From the NCBI GenBank assembly GCA_030248225.1, contig JASANE010016367.1, positions 1 through 64,000 on the forward strand: a stretch of 64,000 nucleotides of DNA. The letters are read 5' to 3'. Numbering within the stretch: position 1 is the stretch's first letter; each line of letters starts with the position of its first letter. The notes under the pieces are model-generated. The model was not told where the DNA came from, did no database searches, and worked only from the letters and a program-made list of their open reading frames with translations. Both the position numbers and the translations under genes were made by a program. Shown piece after piece: positions 43,138 through 54,995 of this stretch. The DNA is from Trileptium ribeirensis. Taxonomy: Eukaryota; Nematoda; Enoplea; Enoplida; Thoracostomopsidae.

Positions 43138-44324
43138 CAGGGAGTAACCGGAATTCCGGTTCCGGTTCCGGTTCCGGCGAAAATCGTGTTCCGGTTGCGG
43201 TTCCGGCAAAGGGCAAAAACCATACCGGAACCGGAATTCCGGTTTAAAAATTTGCTTTGAAATTTTCCAAGTTTTTTGCTTCATCCTGTAATTCAAACAT
43301 ATGTAATATATATTATACAATGATCAAGCTCCAATAATGCCAAGCAAAAGAAAAGATTAACTAACCAATTTGCCGTGTGAAACGTAAGCAATGCACATAA
43401 TTTGAGCAGGAATTTTTCATAATAACCTGCAGGAGTTTGTTAAATCAAAGCCAGATTGATGCTTGTAGCAGCTATTTTACACATCCAGAAGTCTGTGGGA
43501 TACGTTTGAATTAAACCGGTCCAACTCGGTAACAGAGTATGGCTTACGCAGAAGTACTTAGGGTATGCTTGGCTAACATAAATTGCGTCAAGCACCCGCC
43601 AGTGCGCTTGTAAACTTGGTAAATCAGTCTAAATTGAAGTAAACTAACGTTATCTGCAACGCAGCTAGAAACTGCTTTCTTGGCAATGAACTGTATTTAT
43701 TGAAACTGTGCGAGCAGCATCACAGTGTATCTCATTTATAGCAGTCTGATTAGAAAGTTATCACCATTATCTAACTGACGGGCACTGTTTGTCCAACGCT
43801 AGCCTAAACAGTGTCTCTGACCACTGATCAGAAAATTACCTTCTATCTATTATTTCCTCTTAGAATCATATAAACCAATAATTTTAAGTTGCTTGCAGAA
43901 GAACATGCAACAAACGTATGTGTAGTAAATGGAGGCGACTGGAGACAGAGGGAAAGTGTGTATTCTACGCTCAAAGCTTTGTAAGCACATTCGATTTGAC
44001 GCAGTATACGCAAAGGTGTATAGTGGAAGATATTTTTTGCTCTGAATGTCCAAAAACCGACATATTTGATCGACAAATAAATATTATTAGCTTCCTCAGT
44101 CTCTTTAAAGTTTCAGAAAGGCAATAATACCGTCGCAATACATTAAGTTTAATGTACAAGTTATTTTTAATGCATTTTAAATCCACTATACCTTCATTTC
44201 TTCCATCATCTGTTTTACTATATATAAATTTCGAAGACCAGGTTCCGGTTCCGGTTCCGGATCCGGTTTAAATGGACGGTTCCGGTTGCTGGTTCCGGTA
44301 AATTTCGGTTCCGGTTATTCCCTG
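43138..44324 (+). mobile_element. hAT-like non-autonomous element with 8-base target duplication
   Basis: 1187 bases. The left end is CAGGGAGTAACCGGAATTCC; the right end is TTCCGGTTATTCCCTG. GTGTCAAG stands directly on both sides (43,130-43,137 and 44,325-44,332). An 8-base duplication and CAGGG termini are hallmarks of the hAT superfamily. GGTTCC/CCGGAA simple repeats make up the subterminal regions. No transposase frame is present. It splits a LINE reading frame, so the LINE was already there. Confidence 0.93.
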
Positions 44325-46530
44325 GTGTCAAGGGCTAGATACACGGAGGGACAAGGGAAGCTGTTCAAAATAGCGCGGCAAATACGACGAGAGCGACAAG
44401 ATGTGACCGGATCTAGAGTTATTAAAGATCCCAGCGGACGCATCATTGTCGATGAAATGGAAGTTCTGGAACGCTGGAGATCCTATTCAAGGGACCTACT
44501 GAATGTGGAAAGGCCATATGATGTCGGAGTCGTGGCTCCAACCGAAGGTCCAATCCAGGCGTTTCAGGAAGCCGAAATCAAAAACGCACTGAAGGCCACT
44601 AAGAGGGGAAGGCGAGTGTACCATCCGGGTTGGTTACCGAACTCATGGCTGAAGGTGGCGTTGCCGCATTGACAGCTGTAATGAACCACGTTCTGAGAAA
44701 TGGCATCCCTAATGAGTGGACCAACAGTCACACCATTTACCTCTACAAAGGCAAAGGAGACGCACTGGATTGCGGCTCCTATAGAGGTATCCGTCTCCTC
44801 GAACACGGAATGAAACTATAGGAAAGACTGTTGGAGAAACGCCTACGAAACGTGGTCAACATCAGCCAATGTCAGTGCGGCTTTATGCCTGGGAGAAGTA
44901 CAACAGACGCAATATTCATACTCAGGCAGCTGCTGGAAAAGGCGCTACGGAAGGAGAAACTGCTGTGGCACGCATTTGTCGACTTGGCGAAGGCGTTCGA
45001 TCGGGTTCCGAAAAAGGTGGTGGAATGGGCCTCAAGGAGGCATGGCGTAGCCGAACACCAAGTACGCAAAGTAATGGAACTATACGAACGGTGAACGTCG
45101 CAAGTCAGGGGCCATACTACAACATCGGACCCCCTTGACATCTCAGTGGGCGTCCACCAGGGTTCCGTTCAAAGTCCACTGCTCTTCGCTATAGTGCTCG
45201 AGGAGGCTACAGAACCAATCAAATGGGAAATACTCTTCGCAGACGACCTCGTTATTACCGTGGACTCTCAACAACAACTCACGTAACGGCTCCGCGTGTG
45301 GTGTAGTGATTTGGAGGGGGAAGGTCTCAAAGTCAACGAGAACAAAACCAAAGTTCTGGTCACTGGAGGAGACGGCAAGCCTGCTCAGACCGGACAGTTT
45401 CCATGTCCACACTGCGGAAAAGGAGTAGGCACGAACTCGCTGTCTTGCCGAGACTGTGGAAAATGGGTTCATATGCGCTGCACTGGCCTCAGAGTGCGCC
45501 CCTGCTCGAACGAAAACTTCATGTGCGACAACGGTTCACATCCTGCTGTCCAGGCAACTGACTTCTGGGTGGACAACAGGAAATTTGAGATAGTGGACAA
45601 ATTTACGTACCTTGGGGACACCATCGACTACAAGGGGGACCTACGGAGGGCAGCCAAGGCCCGTAGTCAAGCCGCGTGGTTCAAATGGAAAGAGCTGGCG
45701 AGTCTACTTACCAACAAGCGATTGCCCTGTAAGGTGCGCGGGAGTGTGTATAACGCATACATTCGCGCCGTGCTAGCTTATGCTTAGGAATGTTGGGCAC
45801 TCACGAACGAAGCAGCGGCCCCTCTTCTAGCCACTGACAGATAAATGATGCGGTGGATGGCAGGAGTGCGTTGGGAAGACCGCGCATCCAGCGAGAATGT
45901 GGCGAAATCACTTGGACTTACGTCGCTGGAGACGGAACTGACCAACCGGAGGCTGAGATGGGGGACCTACGGAGGGCAGCCAAGGCCCGTAGTCAAGCCG
46001 CGTGGTTCAAATGGAAAGAGCTGGCGAGTCTACTTACCAACAAGCGATTGCCCTGTAAGGTGCGCGGGAGTGTGTATAACGCATACATTCGCGCCGTGCT
46101 AGCTTATGCTTAGGAATGTTGGGCACTCACGAACGAAGCAGCGGCCCCTCTTCTAGCCACTGACAGAAAAATGATGCGGTGGATGGCAGGAGTGCGTTGG
46201 GAAGACCGCGCATCCAGCGAGAATGTGGCGAAATCACTTGGACTTACGTCGCTGGAGACGGAACTGACCAACCGGAGGCTGAGATGGTACGGCCACGTTC
46301 AACGCAGAACTTGCGGCGTGGCGAAACAAGCAGTCGAAGTCCAATTCGAAGGAAAGGCGCCCCGTGGAAGGCCGAAAAAGTGGGAACAGGTCATCAAAGA
46401 GGACATGCAATCGATGGGGCTACGAATTGAGGACGCACAAGACAGGGACAAATGGAAAAGAGTGCTGAAGTCACGGTGCAGTCGAACCTGTTGCACGCGC
46501 GATGGAACCAATCGACTCTAAAGGATGTGG
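44325..46530 (+). pseudogene. LINE reverse transcriptase with internal zinc-finger-like insert
   Basis: Continuation of the LINE. Linker: GQGKLFKIARQIRRERQDVT. RT: NEWTNSHTIYLYKGKGDALD, CGFMPGRSTTDAIFILRQLL, HAFVDLAKAFDRVPKKVVEW (palm Asp), VGVHQGSVQSPLLFAIVLEE, EILFADDLVIT (catalytic FADD) and LKVNENKTKVLVTGG. There follows CPHCGKGVGTNSLSCRDCGK then WVHMRC, a Cys/His finger commonly found at this point of some LINEs. The thumb has FTYLGDTI, ECWALTNEA and RRLRWYGHVQRRT. Stops and frameshifts occur near 44,819, 45,094 and 45,285, and a 326-base duplication disrupts the thumb. Confidence 0.88.
45634..46285 (+). repeat. 326-base tandem duplication inside the LINE
   Basis: Positions 45,634-45,959 and 45,960-46,285 are nearly identical, both starting GGGGGACCTACGGAGGGCAG. 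One visible difference is ATAAATGATG versus AAAAATGATG. Because 326 is not a multiple of three, the duplication shifts the RT thumb frame. Confidence 0.92.
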
Positions 46531-46639
46531 CGGTAGTAGAGCTAAAGTTGCATTACAGGTAAACTAGAAAGGGGGTAAATACGCATTTATTCTGTATATC
46601 GCATTGAGTGTTATTTTCTTAATGCTCCGACTCTGTGTA

Positions 46640-47070
46640 ACAAGATTCCTGAGCTTGAATCTATTTTGCACAGCGAACTATTCCAGCTTTTAGCTATTTC
46701 CCCACTTCAGTACTTGACTGTTGAAATTATACAGTTTATAGTAAGAGTAGCTTTCTTCGCTTGCAAATATATAACGCATACCGTCCCCATTGTTTCAGAG
46801 CCAGAATTTTACTCGCTGGAAGTTATAGCGCTTGATATTTTTGTTCCTACTAAACATAGGATGGCATGTGTATACAGGCCGCCGCAATGCGACGCTGCGC
46901 ATATGGCGTGTTTGTGTAGCTACCTAAAACGTCTGTGTGAGGTTCCTGTTCTGTTACTATACTAGGTGATTTTAATTTACCCCATATTAACTAGACAGAA
47001 TATTCTGGGTCAAAAACTTCAATTAACACTCACCTCATGGACAACATCCAAGAATTAGGCTTAGATCAAA
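46640..47070 (+). pseudogene. Second LINE type: endonuclease fragment
   Basis: Reads FYSLEVIALDIFVPTKHRMA, CVYRPPQCDAAHMACLCSYL, then after a small break GDFNLPHIN. The YRPP...L...GDFNLP order is that of CR1/Jockey-type endonucleases and differs from the neighbouring element. Only this part remains. Confidence 0.72.
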
Positions 47071-47897
47071 TGGTACCAGTATGAGACTAATGAACGACAT
47101 GTCGCGTGCAATATTTAGAAATGTATGACCACTTGATAGTTTATCTGCAAGAATTACGCTCATCCCTTGCTTGCTGTTGTAAACATTCTATTTGAGTGAA
47201 ATTTGTAGTTAACTAAAGCATCAAAGTCGGGGATATTTGATAACTCGGATAACGTAAAAAGAATATTAAGAGATTTTTGATTACAAAAACACACTTACCA
47301 AACTGACACTTTTTGCCAAATTCATTCACTACGAACATATCCGAAATATATTTAAACGAAAACAGCTTTCACAAAACATACTGGAAGTGATGGTATTTTT
47401 TATTACTTAATATTATATTTAGTTAATCATATCAGGTCTCCAGAAATTGCTTCGGTACAACAACATAGGTCGTAGAAAAGATTCGAAAATACATTTTTAT
47501 TTTCGGTAACCTGAAATGTGGCTTCAAGCACAAATTTGTAACCTAAACTTTAAGAAGTCTCTGGTAAAGCGACACTTCATTTCTCTAGGCAATGATGTGT
47601 TTAAGGGCGCTCGCTGGAACGCATAACACTGTTATCGACGTCGCGCGGTAGAAGGCAGTGATAATACCGTGTTTAATGAACACGCTGTAGCTCACAAATG
47701 AACATTTCAATACTAGACTTTTAGAAATCCAAATTTATCATGCGACGTGATATTGTTAAAAATGCAATGCAAAAAATTTTAGTCATTTGCTACTTGCACG
47801 TAACAAAACCATTACTGATATACTGAAAAAATGAAAATTTGTGCAAAAAGTCACATCATTTACCATGCGTTGTAGCCACAAAATTAACAAAGATTTT
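47071..47897. other. Intron stretch, nothing recognised
   Basis: AT-rich DNA without a recognised gene, inverted repeat or tandem array. Confidence 0.4.
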
Positions 47898-47905
47898 ATA
47901 TATGC

Positions 47906-49592
47906 CAGGGAATAACCGGAACCGTCTATTAAAACCCGATCCGGAAGCGGAACCTGGTCTTCGAAACTTATATATAGTAAAACAGATGAAGGGAGAAATG
48001 AAGGCAAAGTGAATTTAAAATGTCCTAAAATAACTTTTACATTAAACTTAATGTATTGCGATGGCACTATTGCCTCTCTGGAACTTTGACTTAGTCTGAG
48101 GAAGCAAATAATGATTATTTGTCGATCAATATGTTGGTTTTTGGGCACCCACCACAAAAAACGCTTTCGACTATAAAGCCTTGCGTAAATCGTGTCAAAC
48201 TAAATGTGCTTGTAACTAAAAATGCTTGCATGAAGCATAGACTAAACACTCCTGTCTCGAATTGCCCCCCTTTACTAACGTTTGTTATATGTTATTCTGC
48301 AGGAAACTTAAAATTATTGCTTTATACGGTTCTAACAGGAAATAAAAGAATGTATACTATAATTTTCTGGACAGTGGTCAGAGACATCGTTGGGCAACCA
48401 GTGCCCGTCCGCTAGATGATAATGATGATAACTTTTTGATGAGAATACTATAAATGAGACAAACTTTTATACTGCTCGCACAGTTTCGATAAATACAGTT
48501 CATTGCCAAAAACGCAGTTTCTGGCTGCGTTGCAAATATGTTATTTTACTTCAATGAAGACTGATCCACAAATTTTACAAGTGCACTGCCTGGTGCTTGA
48601 CACAATTTATGTTACGCAGCTAAGAACTTCTAAATAATCTACCGGTAACGTTGAACTGGTTTAAATCTAACATACACCGCAGACTTTTGCATGGGTAAAG
48701 TAGCTGCTACAAGCATCCATCTGGCTTTGTTTTGTTAACAAACCCCTCCACGATTAAAATGAAAAATTCCTATTGAAATTATGTGTCCTACTTACGTTTC
48801 ACACGGCAATTTGCTCAGTTAATCTTTATTTTTGTTTGGTTATATTAGAACTTGATCATTGTGTATACTAGTGAAGCTCGCTTGCGAGCGAGAATTCAAG
48901 TAGTGAGAACAATCCCCCGAAGTCTGATGTAGAATGCACACACAAACAAAGCCTACACACAGTACGCAGGTGTAGCATTATATAATCCGTGAGTGATGAG
49001 TCATAATTACGCCCGCCCCTTTTGATAGCCAAAGTATGCAGTAGACAAAACATCATACAACGAGCACACAAACAATCAACTAACAATTCAAATCAAAAAA
49101 CGCTAAATTGACCGTGAAAAGAACGTTAAAGAATTTAAACCGACACTTGAGAAAAATCTCATTTTTCATACCAAGTATGAAGGAGAAGTGTGAAAAATAT
49201 TTGCCACACAATATTTTTGACACTCGCAATGAGCTTGTTGGCCCAGAAACCCCATATAAGACACTAAAAGCAACAAAAACACACATTTAGGTGCATTTCC
49301 CATGACTTTTCACCAAATATGAAATTTGGCGCCAACGTTGTTGAAAAACTATCATTGAAAATATATATCATTGGGAAACCCTGGAAAAGCTACATGGAAT
49401 AGGAATCGCTTCGCTCCCTCATTCCACTCGAATTCAATTACATTTGTTTAGACCACAAATGAATTAAAAATGTGAAAAATTTCAAGCAAACAAATTTAAA
49501 CCGAAATTCCGGTTTCGGTAAGGTTTTTGCCTTTTGCCGAAACTGCAACCGGAACACGATTTTGCTGGAACCGGAGTTCTGGTTACTCCCTG
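47906..49592 (-). mobile_element. hAT-like element, inverted copy with 8-base target duplication and nested insert
   Basis: Starts CAGGGAATAACCGGAACCGT and ends TTCTGGTTACTCCCTG. ATATATGC stands on both sides (47,898-47,905 and 49,593-49,600). At 1687 bases it is about 500-600 longer than its relatives. The extra DNA is a foreign block at about 48,870-49,440 that interrupts the family sequence after TTGATCATTGTGTATAC. Confidence 0.9.
48870..49440. mobile_element. Insert nested in the hAT-like copy
   Basis: This block is absent from the other hAT-like copies. It opens with a perfect hairpin region (GCTCGCTTGCGAGCGAG). Near its right end it has GAATCGCTTCGCTCCCTCAT. The interior is non-coding. 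Borders are approximate, and no clear target duplication or terminal repeat was read. Confidence 0.55.
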
Positions 49593-50089
49593 ATATATGC
49601 ATAAGTCCATTTAAGGGCGTAGCCAATAAAAATAATGTATGTGTTTTGGGAGCTTATTTTGCAAAAGAAGTGAAACACTGTGTCGTTTCGTATGACGCGC
49701 TATTGCGGTGTATAACTAGATGAGGTACTAAAATATATAAACAGCTGCTATAGCTATAGAAACGACGTAACTGACAACGCGGTAAAATGCAACATTCATA
49801 CAAACACCTTTGTATGAAAATGTCAATTCGGAATCATTTGCTTCACAATGCCCCAGTTTTTCACCTTGGTCGAAGATGGGATGATTAATAGATTGATGGA
49901 TGAGACGAATTGTGCAGCTAAAAATGAACCGAGCTTCCTAATTTTTGCTGTAGTAGTTCTAAAAAAGTGTCCGTTTCTGTTGCACATTTTCTAAAGCTGA
50001 CCGAGTTTCTGTATAAGTTTTTCTAAAACTGACATAGTTTCTGTAGCAACTTTTCTAAAAATGACAGTTTCTGTTCAAGCGTTTTCAAA

Positions 50090-51700
50090 AATTACACAAT
50101 ATTTTCTGCGAACGCTGACTAAAGACAGCCTATATTCTGTAAATCGATTCATTGACCCTAAGCACATTGAAAACCAACGAAAGCCATGAAATATGCACGC
50201 TAGACTCTAGATAACCAAATCATTGTATTCAATATAATAGGAAAATCTATATAGACTATGTTAAATTCCATTTACCAAACTACTGAAGACTGACTATTTT
50301 CAGGAAATCGGGTTCTTTGACCCTAAGCCTAATGAACGCGTCAGGCATGAGATACTAGACAACCAAACCATGGAATTCAGCCTACCGAAAACACTATATA
50401 GACAATACTCGATGACCTGTATGAAATACGTAACCAAATAGCAACTTGAGAGCGACTAAATTCTGCAAATCGGTTTCATTGACCCTAAACCGCACGAAAG
50501 GTGCAGCCAAACAACTGAAGACAAACTATAATCAGGAAATCGGGTTCTTTGACCCTAAGCCTAATGAAAGCGTCTGAAAGGCATGAGATACTGGACAACC
50601 AAACCATGGAATACAGCCTACCGAAAACCCTATATAGTCAGTACTCGATGACCTGTATGAAATACGTAACCAAACAGCAACTTAAGAGCGACTAAACTCT
50701 GCAAATCGGTTTCACTGACCCTACACCGCACGAAATACGCAGCCAAACAACTGTAGACAAACTATAATCTGGAAAACGGGTTCGTTGACAATAAATCCAT
50801 TGAAAACCCACGAAAGCCTTGAAATATGCATGCTGAACTCTTCAGCCTTTGAAAATACCTATATACAACCCATTCTTTGATGCCATGGACGCATTACATA
50901 ATGTGACAAATGAGAACACACTACATTTTGGAAATCGGATTCGTCGACCGTAAAACCCTTGAAACACAATGCACAGGTATACCGATATAATCAAGTTGTA
51001 CTTTAGATGACAAAACCATCGTATTCAGCGTGCTTAATAACGTAATAGACACTCATTATAAGGTAGCAAGAAGCTAACTCTGTGAAATTTGAAAAATCGC
51101 CATTTCTAGCGGAGCCAATGAACCATATTCGGGTCCACTGCGGCTCAGCAAAAAGTCGTGGTCAATAAAGTTGTAGATCTCGATGAGCTCATTCTTATGT
51201 GGGTCTCCGTTTTTCGATGCAAAAACTTTGACATCAGATGTGGGGGGCGAAATATCGGTACCTGTATGGACAGATCTGGCAAAGAGCTCTGAAAAAAACC
51301 GTATTATTGCAATTATTACACGAAACGTAAGGTCGGAGCTGTTCGCCTTCAACTAAGGGCACATCCTCATCACTTTTGGTATCAAACAAAACGATTTATG
51401 GAAATCCGTCCCTCCTAAAATGAGTTATAAATGACTACGACCGACAAGAAAAGGAAGTTTAACCGTTTTTCCCCTAGCGCCTTTCGTGGACACTCCGCTA
51501 GCTCCGTTTCTAAAATGTGCAACAAAAACGACGACTACATGATGAGCGCAAATGCTACAGCCACCCAACTTGGAGAAGCAGGACAGAAGTATGGGTCGGG
51601 TCATCGTGCATGTAGCAAACAAATTTGTAACGATTTTAATAAAATTGCGCCATCTCTGGCTTTAAATACCAAATGAAATTATAACAAAGAAACATTATTG
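50090..51700 (+). repeat. R1 repeat with tandem units and tail
   Basis: At 50,285-50,760 two units of about 236 bases follow one another; compare AGCGACTAAATTCTGCAAAT at about 50,451 with AGCGACTAAACTCTGCAAAT at about 50,688, and two copies of AGGAAATCGGGTTCTTTGAC. Next come shorter R1 units and the R1 tail (ATGAGTTATAAATGACTACG, then GTGGACACTCCGCTAGCTCC at about 51,485). At 49,950-50,100 a run of TTTCTGTAGCAACTTTTCTA-like 40-base units precedes it. Non-coding. Confidence 0.7.
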
Positions 51701-52330
51701 TACTTAAACGCGAAAATATGGACAGTTATTTACACATTTGCTTAACTTTAATATGGCGGAGACTAATTTTTAAAAGAATCCATGTGCTACAAAAACATTT
51801 TACAGTTAAAACATTGAATTTCTGGCTCTTTATTTTTGGAAATCCAAGTACATGCATGGAAGTACCAGAGGTGGGAAACTCGATTCCCCCAGGACAAACT
51901 GAAAGACTGAATTTTTTTTTGGGGGGGGATAAAAACGCGAAATACTACAAATAACTTAATAGAGAAACTTCGCAGTTGATACTTAATAATAATGTACATT
52001 GCAAAAGGAAACACAAATAACTGATGGTAAGTTTAGTATTTTAACCCCACAGGACAAAAGTTTAGGTGTTAGCACCATACGGAAAATTTAGCATAATTTT
52101 TGTGCCGCAAAGAAAAATTGGCATATTTAGTCGTGCAAGAAAAGTGCCTGGGGCGGCAGTACTAAGGAAGCCAAAAATACCCGCAGGGTGGCAGCATTAC
52201 CTAAAAGGCCTCTCTCTTATCATCCGTGGAAAAGCAAGAATTTTATAGTTTTCACAAACACTTGACAAACAACCGTCAAATGAACCTCAAATCTCTTCGA
52301 ATAAACATAAAAATACTTTTATGTATATAC
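51701..52330. other. Intron stretch, nothing firm
   Basis: Continuation of R1-related sequence until about 51,960 (compare TTTAATATGGCGGAGACTAA at 18,120 and 51,750), then unassigned DNA up to MYRF exon 4. Confidence 0.45.
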
Positions 52331-52424
52331 CTGAAAATGGTTTTTCTTTTGATTGATGTATGATCGGTCGGTTGCGCTATAAATAAAACCTTTGTCAGCA
52401 ACAATTCGAAAACCCAGCGGTCGC
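52331..52424 (-). CDS. MYRF: MYRF exon 4: start of DNA-binding domain core
   Basis: 94 bases: one base plus 31 codons, acceptor TTTGCATTTCTAG, donor GTATAT. The peptide RPLGFRIVADKGFIYSATDR is followed by SYINQKKNHFQ. Vertebrate MYRF has [29 protein letters not shown]. VxADKGF and QKKNHFQ are family signatures of the NDT80-like domain. The first base completes a Met codon split with exon 3. Confidence 0.95.
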
Positions 52425-52607
52425 CTAGAAATGCAAAACAATGTGTTAACAAACAGTGCAAACAGCAACAAGAGAGTGATTACCACGGCAGAACTAAAAA
52501 GGATTACAATGCGCTTACAGCGGAGACACACCCTGTAATACTAGCCAAAATAATTCACATAAAAATAAACCGAAAATTCCACACAGTCATGGGTGTCATG
52601 TATATAT

Positions 52608-52965
52608 CTTGGCTCTCCAAATTCGGGGGTGGGGGCCCCTGGAATTTTTCGGTTCCCCCAGGTTCAAAATAGGTGCCCCCCGGTTCGTTGCCGCTAGGCA
52701 AATTTTTTTGTTTCCAATGAGTGCAAAGTATGTAAAATTTGACCAAAATTTGTGCTAAAATTGCGCTCTGAAGCCAATAATTCGAAAAATTTGTTAAAAT
52801 TTGCTTCAAAATAACTTTTTCTCTCCATCATAAACATTTTGGCAGTGTTTCTGACACGATTTTTAACCATTATTCTCTTGGCAAAATGCCCCCTAGCAAA
52901 ATCGGACGCCCCCGGTTCGGAACCAGGGGCCCCCTGGCAAAATTTTCAGCGAATGGAGAGCCCAG
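52608..52965. mobile_element. GGCTCTCC element, copy 2
   Basis: 358 bases from CTTGGCTCTCC to GGAGAGCCCAG (10 of 11 end bases pair). TATAT stands on both sides, a possible 5-base target duplication, though the flank is TA-rich so chance is possible. Arms have G- and C-tracts; the core is AT-rich and matches the copy at 13.1 kb. No coding capacity. It lies about 185 bases upstream of exon 4 on the transcribed strand. Confidence 0.75.
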
Positions 52966-53537
52966 TATATGAATGCAAAACCGAAAATTTTACATAGACT
53001 TCTAAGTAAAACTCTTGTGCTACACAGACCCTTAATAAAAGAATATTCTTGGCAATAAAACTTGGCACCATTGCTTTAAATATTTCCAAGATTGGCCGAA
53101 CTCCCCATAAAGTCGTTATTTATTAATCCATGATGTTAGTTGACACCAAGTACGTAATTATCTCGTTCACACTCACACAAGTCACGATTATTATAAAAAG
53201 CGTCTCCAATTCGTGCACTGAATATAAAATTATCTTTAGTTCAAACATTATTATGCGAACGGAAACATTAACAACAAACGTAATATTCAAAGGATATATT
53301 TCAGAACACACCTTTTGCATAAATGTATTTGTTCGCATTGGATCTTGGATGACCGATAAATGTTTCTCCCGCAAAAAATCACATCAGTAGAAAAACCAGA
53401 CCACTATCGATGTAGTATGACCGTATTTAAGTTTGATTAATTTTGAAAAGTTGCGACGTATTAATAGGTTAATGGAACGATTACACTAAGAAAAAATTCC
53501 TTTAATCACTCAAAAGTTATAGACAAACAATATTTAC

Positions 53538-53790
53538 ATCTCGCGCCCTCCAATGTCGAACAACACATGCCATTTCTCGGTAGCTGTAAACTCGGTGAAT
53601 TTAATATTTTGATGGGGAGGTAGAGGCGGCTGAATTGATCCTTGTGTTTTATGTGGATGAATTGACGGTAACTGATTAGAAGCAGCTCCGAAACCAGGAA
53701 TTGTAGTCGGCGTTGAGGAATCATCGTTTGCAGAAAAGCTTTCGTTACTCGAATTTGAATGAATCCCACTAGTTCCAGATCTTGGTGAAA
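53538..53790 (-). CDS. MYRF: MYRF exon 3: Ser/Pro linker and start of DNA-binding domain
   Basis: 253 bases: two bases, 83 codons, two bases, acceptor AATATTTTTGCAG, donor GTAAAT. The N-terminal 60 residues are low-complexity (SPRSGTSGIHSNSSNESFSA, then TPTTIPGFG and QPPLPPHQ), like the Pro/Ser-rich linkers of other MYRF proteins. The end FTEFTATEKWHVLFDIGGRE matches vertebrate [20 protein letters not shown] weakly: the W and LFD/LYD positions agree. Phase joins are exact on both sides. Confidence 0.85.
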
Positions 53791-54765
53791 CTGCAAAAAT
53801 ATTAAAATGAGCAAATATGTTCCTAAAATTCCCAATGATTACCACTGAAAATGGAAAGGCGACAAGGTGATATAAACCCGAAATGTCTTAAAAATAGCAA
53901 ATGTTTCAGAAAGCGTATGTATGTCTTTGTTGTTAATGGGAATGTCGGAGTGAACTAAGCTGTGAAGTGAGTTATCACCCTGTCTGCTCTGTTTACGCAA
54001 GGACAGTATCAAACACATAATTAACAGCGCCTCGTTTCAACATATACGTAATACGCCCTGGTGATAATTTTATTGGAACTCAAATAATTCTCGTAAAATT
54101 ATAAAAATTTACAAAAAATTCCATAAACGGGAATTAGGAAAAAGAGCCACTGTAAATTCTTGCTCGTTCATAACAAAGACTTTTGTGACATCACTCACTA
54201 AAATGCTGAAAACAAGCAGTACAGCTTATAAAGCTATTATTTCACTATCTAAAATATCGAAAACAAGAAAAACGTGAACCCTTACGGCAAACCAGAATTT
54301 TCATTCCGCCGCTAAAATAGCAAAAACTAGTGTTTGTAGCACTCCTTAGTGACTAAGTGTTAGACTCAGCGAAGTACATTTTCAAAAAGTATCAGCAGAC
54401 TCTAAATGAAATTTTCTCTATAAATGTGTATAAGACATAATTAAATCGGGGGTCGCCAACCGCAAGTCTAACAGTTTAACGGTAGAGTCAAACGACGAAA
54501 AGAATATGCCTTGCTGATTATTTCTTTTCGTGTATTTTATTGAAGTGGTTCAAAATGTGGTTTAGTTAGCAGTATTAATAAAAAGGGAATTATTATTATT
54601 ACGACAACCAAAATACCACGGAACACTTAACTCGATCTTAAAACAAGGTTAGCCATTGGCGAACATAAAAAATATTGCTGTACGCAAAATTTCAAACTAT
54701 AATACGGGACACTGTCACATTATTCAACTTCCGAACGTAGTGCAATTATTACCCCGGCTATCGTT
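53791..54765. other. Intron stretch, nothing recognised
   Basis: AT-rich DNA with no gene or element recognised. Confidence 0.4.
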
Positions 54766-54769
54766 ATAA

Positions 54770-54995
54770 AATGTTTCTTATGCAGCTTTTCAAAACATTT
54801 GTCCGACCTGCCGTTGTATATGCAACTGAAATTTGGTCGCCACATCTTCAGAAAGATATTGATCATACTAAAGCGTACTCAGAGACTCTTTACTAGAAGG
54901 TTAATTGGGTCACCCAATATTGATTACAAAAAAGACGTCTAACAAGGCGTAATCTTGAAACTTTAAATAATACTATTCGGGATTTAGTATTTGAA
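54770..54995 (+). pseudogene. LINE RT C-terminal scrap (CR1/Jockey type)
   Basis: MQLFKTFVRPAVVYATEIWS followed by PHLQKDIDHTK, then in another frame QRLFTRRLIGSPNIDYKK. This is the KTYVRPxLEYAxxVWSPHLxKDI...VQRRFTRRL motif at the end of CR1/Jockey-type RTs. Frameshifted and short. Confidence 0.75.

Noticed and set aside
43140..43320. GS-repeat peptide (SGSGSGSG) in the frame 42,996-43,247
   Set aside because: Produced by the GGTTCC/CCGGTT end of the hAT-like element read through from the LINE frame; not a real protein segment.
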